From the NCBI RefSeq assembly GCF_009755815.1, contig NZ_WRPK01000003.1, forward strand, positions 518,209 to 582,208: a DNA stretch of 64,000 nucleotides, read 5' to 3'. Origin of the DNA: Flavisphingomonas formosensis (GTDB taxonomy: Bacteria; Pseudomonadota; Alphaproteobacteria; Sphingomonadales; Sphingomonadaceae). A program made the translations under genes and the position numbers. Shown in pieces: positions 58,533 to 64,000 of the stretch; within the stretch, counting starts at the first letter, position 1, and every line of letters begins with the position of its first letter. The notes under the pieces are model-generated. The model was not told where the DNA came from. It did no database searches and saw only the letters and a list, made by a program, of their open reading frames with translations.

Positions 58533-60065
58533 ATGACCCGTTCGGCCGTTCATCTCTTTCGCCTCCTGCGGTGGGGCCGCACCCTGGCGCGCCATGGCGC
58601 GCTGAGCGGTATCGAGCGCGATCCGTTGACCCCGGCGCCCGTGCGGCGATTGACCCGGATCGCCCGGCTCGGCGCGCGCGTGCCGAATCAGCCGGCCTAT
58701 GCCGATGCGTTCGAAGCGCTCGGCCCTGCGGCGATCAAGCTCGGTCAGGCACTCGCGACGCGGCCGGACCTCGTCGGCGAGGAAGCCGCTGCGGATCTGT
58801 TCCGCCTGCAGGACGCCCTGCCCCCCGCCCCCTACCCGCTCGTGCGCGCGGCGGTCGAACGCGGCCTGGGCAAGCCGATCGAGGCGCTCTTCTCCCATTT
58901 CGAGGAGCAGGCGATCGGTGCCGCCTCGATCGCGCAGGTGCACCGTGCGATCACCACCGATGGACGCAAGGTAGCCGTCAAGATCCTCCGCCCCGGCATC
59001 GAGGAGGAGATGGAACGCGCCATCGAGACCTATGAGTGGGCCGCGGCGCAGGCCGAAGCGATGGGCGGCGAGCTGGCGCGGCTGCGGCCCCGGCTCGTCA
59101 TCGCCACTTTTCGCCAATGGACGCTGCGCGAGCTCGATCTGAGGCGCGAGGCGGCGTCCGCATCCGAGCTGGCCGAAGGCATGGAGGCGGAGCCGGGATT
59201 CGTGGTGCCCGCCGTGGATTGGAGCCGGACGTCCCGCCGCATCCTGACGATCGACTGGGTGGACGGCATCAAGCTCGCCGATCGCGAAGGGCTGTTGTCT
59301 GCCGGACATGATCTGCGGGCGCTTGCCGCCAATATCGTGCGCGCCTTCCTGCGCCAGACGATCGCTGACGGCTTCTTCCATGCCGACATGCACCAGGGCA
59401 ATCTCTTCGCCCTGCCCGACGGCCGTATCGCGGCGATCGATTTCGGCATCATGGGCCGCATCGACCGCCAGGCCAGGGTGTGGCTGGCGGAGATATTGCA
59501 TGGCCTGATCACCGGCAATTATAAGCGCGTGGCCGAGATTCATTTCGAAGCGGGCTATGTGCCGCCGCATCATAACCTCGCCGAATTCACGACCGCACTG
59601 CGCGCCGTGGGTGAGCCGATCCGCGGCCTTCCGGTGAAGGACATCTCGATCGGCCAGATGCTCGACGGGCTGTTCGCGATCACCCGCGCCTTCGACATGC
59701 AGACCCAGCCGCACCTGCTGCTGCTGCAGAAGACGATGGTGATGGTGGAGGGCGTGGCGCAGAGCCTCGATCCCGAGATCAACATGTGGGAAACGTCGGG
59801 CCCGTTCGTGAAAGAGTGGCTCCGGTCGGAGCTCGGCCCGGAAGCCTTCATCGCCGATCGGCTGCTGGCGGACTTCAGGACACTCACGCGGCTCCCCGAA
59901 CTGGTCCGCCGGATCGAGGCCGCGTTCCCGAGCGAAGGCGCAGCCCCGCCCCCGCCGCCGCTCCGTGACGTGCAGGTGGTGAGGATCGGCGGCGGTTGGT
60001 GGCGAAACGGCCTCATCGCGATCGGCGGAGCCGTGGCGGGTGCTCTGATCATGTGGTTGCTGTGA
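58533..60065 (+). CDS. ubiB: Ubiquinone biosynthesis kinase-like protein UbiB
   Basis: This 510-residue ADCK/ABC1 family member has the KxGQ motif (AAIKLGQALATRPDLV), a Gly/Ala-rich loop AIGAASIAQVHRA, and kinase-like residues in VAVKILRPGIEEEM and HADMHQGNLFALPDGRIAAI with DFGIMGRIDRQ. A C-terminal helix (GLIAIGGAVAGALIMWLL) anchors it. It assists early ubiquinone intermediates. GGGAAGG lies 12 bases upstream of ATG 58533. Confidence 0.95.
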   Translation: MTRSAVHLFRLLRWGRTLARHGALSGIERDPLTPAPVRRLTRIARLGARVPNQPAYADAFEALGPAAIKLGQALATRPDLVGEEAAADLFRLQDALPPAPYPLVRAAVERGLGKPIEALFSHFEEQAIGAASIAQVHRAITTDGRKVAVKILRPGIEEEMERAIETYEWAAAQAEAMGGELARLRPRLVIATFRQWTLRELDLRREAASASELAEGMEAEPGFVVPAVDWSRTSRRILTIDWVDGIKLADREGLLSAGHDLRALAANIVRAFLRQTIADGFFHADMHQGNLFALPDGRIAAIDFGIMGRIDRQARVWLAEILHGLITGNYKRVAEIHFEAGYVPPHHNLAEFTTALRAVGEPIRGLPVKDISIGQMLDGLFAITRAFDMQTQPHLLLLQKTMVMVEGVAQSLDPEINMWETSGPFVKEWLRSELGPEAFIADRLLADFRTLTRLPELVRRIEAAFPSEGAAPPPPPLRDVQVVRIGGGWWRNGLIAIGGAVAGALIMWLL

Positions 60066-60171
60066 AAGGGCGGAGGATTGCAGCAGTTGGCGATGCTCCC
60101 ATATCGAAGGGCATCGTGAGCGATCGTCGTTCCTGTCGACTCGCGCGTGCGGCAAGGCGATGGAGCGGACG

Positions 60172-61389
60172 ATGATGGGCCAGCGCATACTCCTGATCGT
60201 CGGCGGCGGCATCGCGGCCTACAAATCCTGCGAACTCATTCGGCTGATCCGCAAGAGCGGCGGCACGGTCCGCTGCGTGCTGACCGAGGCCGGACAGCAT
60301 TTCGTCACGCCGATGACCCTTGCTGCACTCTCCGAGCAGCAGGTGCATACCAGCCTATTCGATCTCAAGGACGAGACCGAGATGGGGCATATCCAGCTGA
60401 GCCGCGAGGCGGATCTGGTGGTCGTCTGCCCGGCGACAGCGGATCTGATGGCGAAGATGGCCGCCGGCATCGCAGACGATCTCGCCACGACGCTGCTGAT
60501 CGCCACCGACAAGCCGGTGCTCGCCGTGCCCGCTATGAACGTGCGCATGTGGAGCCATGCGGCGACCGTTCGCAACGTCGCGCGGCTGCGCGCCGATGGC
60601 GTGACGGTGGTGGAGCCTGACGAAGGTCCGATGGCGTGCGGCGAATATGGCCCCGGGCGGCTGCCCGAACCGCCGGCGATCCTCGCCGCGATCGAGCGAC
60701 ATTTTGCCGAGCGCAGCCATGCCGCAGCCGTGCCCCCCACCGGCATACGCACCAGCGCGCTTGCCGGACGGCACATCGTCGTCACCGCAGGACCGACGCA
60801 CGAGCCGATCGATCCGGTCCGCTACATCGCAAACCGCTCTTCCGGAAAACAGGGTTTTGCCATCGCCGGCGCGCTGGCGGCGCTGGGCGCGCGGGTGACA
60901 CTGGTTGCGGGGCCGGTGCAGCTCGCAACCCCCGGCGGCGTGAGGCGCGTCGACGTCGAGACCGCACGCGAGATGGCCGATGCGGTGGCCCATGCGCTGC
61001 CGGCGGATGCGGCCGTGATGGTCGCCGCGGTCGCGGACTGGCGGACAGCCGAAGCGCCTCAGAAGCTCAAGAAGGACGGATCTGCGCCTGCGGCGCTCGC
61101 GCTGGTCGAAAATCCCGATATTCTTGCCACTGTATCGCAATCGCGCGATCGGCCACGCCTCGTGGTTGGTTTTGCAGCCGAAACGAATGACGTGATCGAC
61201 CACGCCGTCGCCAAGCGCGCTCGCAAAGGCTGCGACTGGATCGTCGCCAATGACGTGTCCGGCGACGTGATGGGCGGCGAGGCGAACCGCGTTCACATCG
61301 TCACCGCTTCCGGCGTAGAAAGCTGGGACGAACTTCCCAAGGACGAAGTCGCCCGGCGGCTCGCAATGAGGATTGCCGATGCCCTCTGA
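60172..61389 (+). CDS. coaBC: Bifunctional phosphopantothenoylcysteine decarboxylase/synthetase CoaBC
   Basis: This 405-residue enzyme makes 4'-phosphopantetheine for coenzyme A. The flavoprotein CoaC half starts [20 protein letters not shown] and has the PAMNVRMW motif. The CoaB half begins at [18 protein letters not shown] sequence ([20 protein letters not shown]) and has KLKK. GGAG 6 bases before ATG 60172 favours MMGQRILL; the upstream ATG at 60160 is less likely. It overlaps dut by 11 bases. Confidence 0.96.
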   Translation: MMGQRILLIVGGGIAAYKSCELIRLIRKSGGTVRCVLTEAGQHFVTPMTLAALSEQQVHTSLFDLKDETEMGHIQLSREADLVVVCPATADLMAKMAAGIADDLATTLLIATDKPVLAVPAMNVRMWSHAATVRNVARLRADGVTVVEPDEGPMACGEYGPGRLPEPPAILAAIERHFAERSHAAAVPPTGIRTSALAGRHIVVTAGPTHEPIDPVRYIANRSSGKQGFAIAGALAALGARVTLVAGPVQLATPGGVRRVDVETAREMADAVAHALPADAAVMVAAVADWRTAEAPQKLKKDGSAPAALALVENPDILATVSQSRDRPRLVVGFAAETNDVIDHAVAKRARKGCDWIVANDVSGDVMGGEANRVHIVTASGVESWDELPKDEVARRLAMRIADAL

Positions 61390-61828
61390 AACGATCGCGA
61401 TCCAGATCAAGCGCCTGCCGCACGCCGAAGGGCTGCCGTTGCCAGCCTATGCGACCGTCCATGCCGCAGGCATGGACGTGGTCGCGGCCGAAGACGTGAC
61501 GCTGGCCCCCGGCGCGCGCCATGCCGTCGCCAGCGGCTTTGCCATCGCAATTCCGGAAGGCTATGAGGTTCAGGTGCGGCCGCGGTCCGGCCTGGCTTTG
61601 AAGCATGGCATTACCTGCCTCAACAGCCCAGGCACGATCGATGCCGACTATCGTGGCGAGGTGAAGATCATCCTCGCCAATCTGGGCAGCGATATATTCG
61701 AGATCCGGCGCGGCGAGCGCATCGCTCAGCTCGTGCCGGCGGCGGTGACCCGCGCAGCCTTTGCCGAGGTCGATGCCCTCGATGAAACCGTGCGCGGCAC
61801 GGGCGGCTTCGGATCAACGGGACGGTGA
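61379..61828 (+). CDS. dut: Deoxyuridine 5'-triphosphate nucleotidohydrolase
   Basis: This 149-residue dUTPase trimer subunit lowers dUTP and supplies dUMP. Motifs 1-5 are visible: [45 protein letters not shown] and [15 protein letters not shown] lies 8 bases upstream of ATG 61379. It overlaps coaBC and the next E1-like gene. Confidence 0.97.
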   Translation: MPSETIAIQIKRLPHAEGLPLPAYATVHAAGMDVVAAEDVTLAPGARHAVASGFAIAIPEGYEVQVRPRSGLALKHGITCLNSPGTIDADYRGEVKIILANLGSDIFEIRRGERIAQLVPAAVTRAAFAEVDALDETVRGTGGFGSTGR

Positions 61829-62574
61829 CGCTCAGCGACGATCAGCTCGATCGTTATGCCCGTCATATCATCCTCAAGGAGATTGGCGGGGAAGGCCAAC
61901 GCCGGCTGCTCTCCGCCCATGTCGCCGTCATCGGCGCGGGCGGCATCGGATCGCCAACGATCCAGTATCTCGTCGCTGCGGGCGTCGGACGGCTCACCCT
62001 GTTCGACGACGATCGGGTGAGCCTTTCCAACCTGCAGCGCCAGACGCTGTTCGGAACGGCCGATGTCGGGCGGCTCAAGGTGGAGGCAGCCAGCGAGGCC
62101 GCGGCGCGCCTCAATCCCGATCCGATCCTGCTCGGGCTCGATCAGCGGATCGATGCGGGCAACGCGGAATCACTGCTCGAAGGCATCGACGCGATCGTCG
62201 ACGGGAGCGACAATTTCGCGACGCGGCTCGCCGTATCGGATGCGGCGACGAGCCTGCACATTCCGCTCGTCTCGGCCGCAGTGGGTCAGTTCGAAGGACA
62301 ACTCGCCGTCTATCGCGGCTGGGAGGCCGACAAGCCCTGCTATCGCTGCCTCGTCGGCACCGATCCCGACCGGCCCGACATAAGTTGCGCCGATCAGGGC
62401 GTGCTCGGCGCGCTGACTGGCGTGATGGGCAGCCTCGCGGCAATGGAGGTCGTGCGCGTCTTGACCGGCTTCGGCGAAGACAGCGCCGGCAAGCTGCTGC
62501 TGCTGGATGCGCTCGCCTTCCGCATGCGGACCATCCGTCTACCCAAGGATCCGGGATGTCTGTGCGCGGCCTGA
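61825..62574 (+). CDS. MoeB/ThiF/HesA-family E1-like adenylyltransferase
   Basis: This 249-residue protein starts at GTG overlapping the dut stop. It has the adenylation P-loop [52 protein letters not shown] and two zinc Cys pairs (CYRC, CLCAA). It activates a small sulfur-carrier C-terminus for molybdopterin or thiamine synthesis. No rhodanese domain is fused. MoeB versus ThiF cannot be resolved without neighbours. Confidence 0.93.
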   Translation: MTLSDDQLDRYARHIILKEIGGEGQRRLLSAHVAVIGAGGIGSPTIQYLVAAGVGRLTLFDDDRVSLSNLQRQTLFGTADVGRLKVEAASEAAARLNPDPILLGLDQRIDAGNAESLLEGIDAIVDGSDNFATRLAVSDAATSLHIPLVSAAVGQFEGQLAVYRGWEADKPCYRCLVGTDPDRPDISCADQGVLGALTGVMGSLAAMEVVRVLTGFGEDSAGKLLLLDALAFRMRTIRLPKDPGCLCAA

Positions 62575-62924
62575 CCATCATCGTGGCGGAAGCATCGACC
62601 GCCCGTTTCCGTTCCGCGCTCACCCTCGCGCTGGCCCAGGCCGCGCTGGGCGGTGCCGCGCGCCTGTTCCTGGATGGCCGTGCGGTTGCACTGACGCGGC
62701 TTCCCATCGAAGCGCTGGACGATCACGCCTATGCCGCAGCCGGTCTGCCCAGGCTCGGCCAGCTCCTCGACGAAGCGCTGGAGGCGGGTATCGGGATCAT
62801 TCTCTGCCAGTCCGGGCTCTTGCTCACCGGCTCGGAACCCGCCGACCACGATCCACGCTGCGACTTCGGCGGCCTGATCGGCGTGCTGGCCGCAGCCGGC
62901 GAGGATCGCCTCCTGATGGCGTGA
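62556..62924 (+). CDS. DsrE-family protein
   Basis: This 122-residue protein overlaps the E1-like gene by 19 bases, with AAGGA before the ATG. It has a DsrE/F-like alpha/beta fold ([34 protein letters not shown]) and conserved Cys residues in IGIILCQSGLLLTG. DsrE-like proteins handle sulfane sulfur, which fits the neighbour's role in sulfur transfer. Confidence 0.8.
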   Translation: MSVRGLTIIVAEASTARFRSALTLALAQAALGGAARLFLDGRAVALTRLPIEALDDHAYAAAGLPRLGQLLDEALEAGIGIILCQSGLLLTGSEPADHDPRCDFGGLIGVLAAAGEDRLLMA

Positions 62925-62991
62925 GAATTGTCGCGCGGAGCCGCTTGACTTGCCGTCATGCGCCTCTTAAGGACCGCGCTCCGCACATGAC

Positions 62992-63067
62992 GGCCCCTTC
63001 GTCTAGCGGTCTAGGACGTCGCCCTCTCACGGCGAAAACACGGGTTCGAGTCCCGTAGGGGTCACCA
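62992..63067 (+). tRNA. tRNA-Glu (CTC)
   Basis: The plus strand has acceptor GGCCCCT/AGGGGTC with discriminator A and encoded CCA, D-arm TCGTCTAGCGGTCTAGGAC, anticodon stem-loop TCGCC-CTCTCAC-GGCGA (anticodon CTC) and a T-arm CGGGTTCGAGTCCCG. Confidence 0.97.
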
Positions 63068-63343
63068 GCGATTTCAATGCATTGACTGATACTCGCATGC
63101 CCGGAGGGGCATCCGCCGAACAGTCTGACAGCACCATGAGAGCATGCGCGGCAAGCGGGTTCCGCTCACCTGAGACAGACTTCGGGCCAGCGACAATGAA
63201 CAGCCGAAAAGCACTGCCGCAGCGCTCACCTTACAAGCCAGGGTAATGTTGCGCTCGGCGCCGGCAACGATCTGGGGCCCGGAGCTGCGACCTTTGCTTG
63301 ACCTGCCGAGCGATCCCACAAGGGACGATAATGGCCGGCTCGA

Positions 63344-63742
63344 TCAACCTTTCAGCCTGGTGTTACACGCGCTCCAATATTGCGGCCATTTCTGACCCGC
63401 CGGGATCTTCCCCGCCGCCTTGTCGGCCTGCCACATCTGTCCGCATTTGCGCTGGCGATCATGCATCGCAGCCATTGCGGGACTCTGCGCGCCCGGCAGA
63501 TGCGGGGCGGGTTTCGCGGCAGCGTCCTTGCCAGTCGATGCGGTGGCGGCCGGAGCAGCTGCCTGTGAGCCGCGGCATGCCGCCAGGAACTGCGCCCAAT
63601 TCTTGCCGCCCAGCATATTGTTCGCCTTGGCGGCCTGATATTTAGCGCCACATTCCTTCATCACGTCATTGGCGGCATCGGCGGGGGCAGCGAAGCCCAA
63701 CGCCATCACGATAACCGCCGTACCCGAGAGAAACCTGTTCAC
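63344..63742 (-). CDS. Small secreted protein with two Cys-flanked repeats
   Basis: This 132-residue protein starts at GTG with a strong AGGAGGG at 6 bases; the frame is open to 63877 but the SD decides. The signal peptide is MNRFLSGTAVIVMALGFAAP then ADA. Two related segments, ECGAKYQAAKANNMLGGKNW (ending CR, C31-C56) and KCGQMWQADKAAGKIPAGQK (ending ACN, C100-C126), flank an Ala-rich linker. This looks like a duplicated periplasmic domain of the PsiF-like or related type, but I cannot name it firmly. Confidence 0.8.
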   Translation of the reverse strand: MNRFLSGTAVIVMALGFAAPADAANDVMKECGAKYQAAKANNMLGGKNWAQFLAACRGSQAAAPAATASTGKDAAAKPAPHLPGAQSPAMAAMHDRQRKCGQMWQADKAAGKIPAGQKWPQYWSACNTRLKG

Positions 63743-63883
63743 GCCCGTCCCTCCTACTCGACCGAGCGGAACATAACACAAACTTCCGTGAACGCCAGCG
63801 GCTCGGCGAGCGCATCGGAACGGTGTCTCGACGAAAAAGGTAGCGGCATTCCGATGCCAGGACAGGATAATAAACACCGAAAG

Positions 63884-63907
63884 CCCCGCGGGCCGTTGCC
63901 TGCGGGG
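63884..63907 (-). terminator. Terminator hairpin downstream of tRNA-fMet
   Basis: CCCCGC (63884-63889) and GCGGGG (63902-63907) pair, extended by GGGC/GCCT, to a 10-bp stem with a 4-nt loop. On the minus strand it is followed by CTTTCGGTGTTTATT, a moderate T-rich tail, and lies 33 bases after the tRNA 3' end. Confidence 0.6.
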
Positions 63908-63939
63908 TGTGCTGTTGGGGTATTGGGATGGGGTGCTGT

Positions 63940-64000
<61 letters not shown>

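Noticed and set aside
63074..63319. 81-residue minus-strand ORF after tRNA-Glu
   Set aside because: Ser/Arg-rich, no SD, no family; the 276-bp region looks non-coding.

Overview
This 64 kb window is a chromosomal segment of a high-GC alphaproteobacterium, most likely a member of the Sphingomonadales. The assignment is inference. It rests on the tig/clpP/clpX/lon/hup order, the ubiE-ubiB-coaBC-dut order, a compact ccmC-D-E-F-G-H-I operon, outer-membrane secretion genes and initiator-tRNA sequence. There are no rRNA genes, CRISPR arrays, intact insertion sequences or complete prophages. tRNA genes present are His(GTG), Val(CAC), Leu(TAG), Glu(CTC) and a partial initiator Met(CAT) at the right edge.

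Left part (0-13.8 kb): a Kup potassium transporter, an Lrp/AsnC regulator divergent from alanine dehydrogenase, the cytochrome c maturation operon (seven overlapping genes, no ccmAB), a DMT exporter, tRNA-His, then an Rrf2-type regulator, a DUF2061 protein and the sulfate importer cysT-cysW-cysA. Between cysA and tRNA-Val (13.8-19.94 kb) lies a sparse, accessory-looking stretch: a gene-poor segment, small hypothetical proteins, a cold-shock protein, a 1131-residue RTX repeat protein with no type I secretion genes beside it, and a relic resembling a P2-type phage portal protein directly against the 3' end of tRNA-Val.

Middle (20-28.7 kb): the protein quality-control block, read leftward as trigger factor, clpP, clpX, lon and HU. 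It is interrupted by a glycosyltransferase and a phospholipid-methyltransferase-like gene. Trigger factor carries a His-rich and Ala/Lys-rich tail. From 28.8 to 39.5 kb follow an aldose epimerase, two tandem lipoprotein solute-binding proteins without permeases, a DUF4112 protein, an MHS-type transporter, a 1116-residue fusion of GH18-like, polysaccharide deacetylase and GT2 synthase domains, and a polytopic membrane protein overlapping its end.

The most striking region is 39.5-55.2 kb: an exported TPR-CHAT (caspase-like) protein, a CHASE2-adenylate cyclase, a small periplasmic protein, a TpsB outer-membrane transporter and a 2543-residue TpsA exoprotein. All are co-directional, several overlap, and several appear to use non-ATG starts. 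The TpsA C-terminus ends in a CX8C pair similar to the disulfide anchor known from Haemophilus HMW1. I propose that this is one functional unit: sensing, cyclic nucleotide signalling, proteolysis and display of a giant surface protein. This is inference.

Right part (55.2-64 kb) is housekeeping: cysS, a membrane cNMP-binding-like protein, ubiE, ubiB, coaBC, dut, a MoeB/ThiF E1-like protein, a DsrE-like protein, tRNA-Glu, a small secreted two-repeat protein and tRNA-fMet.
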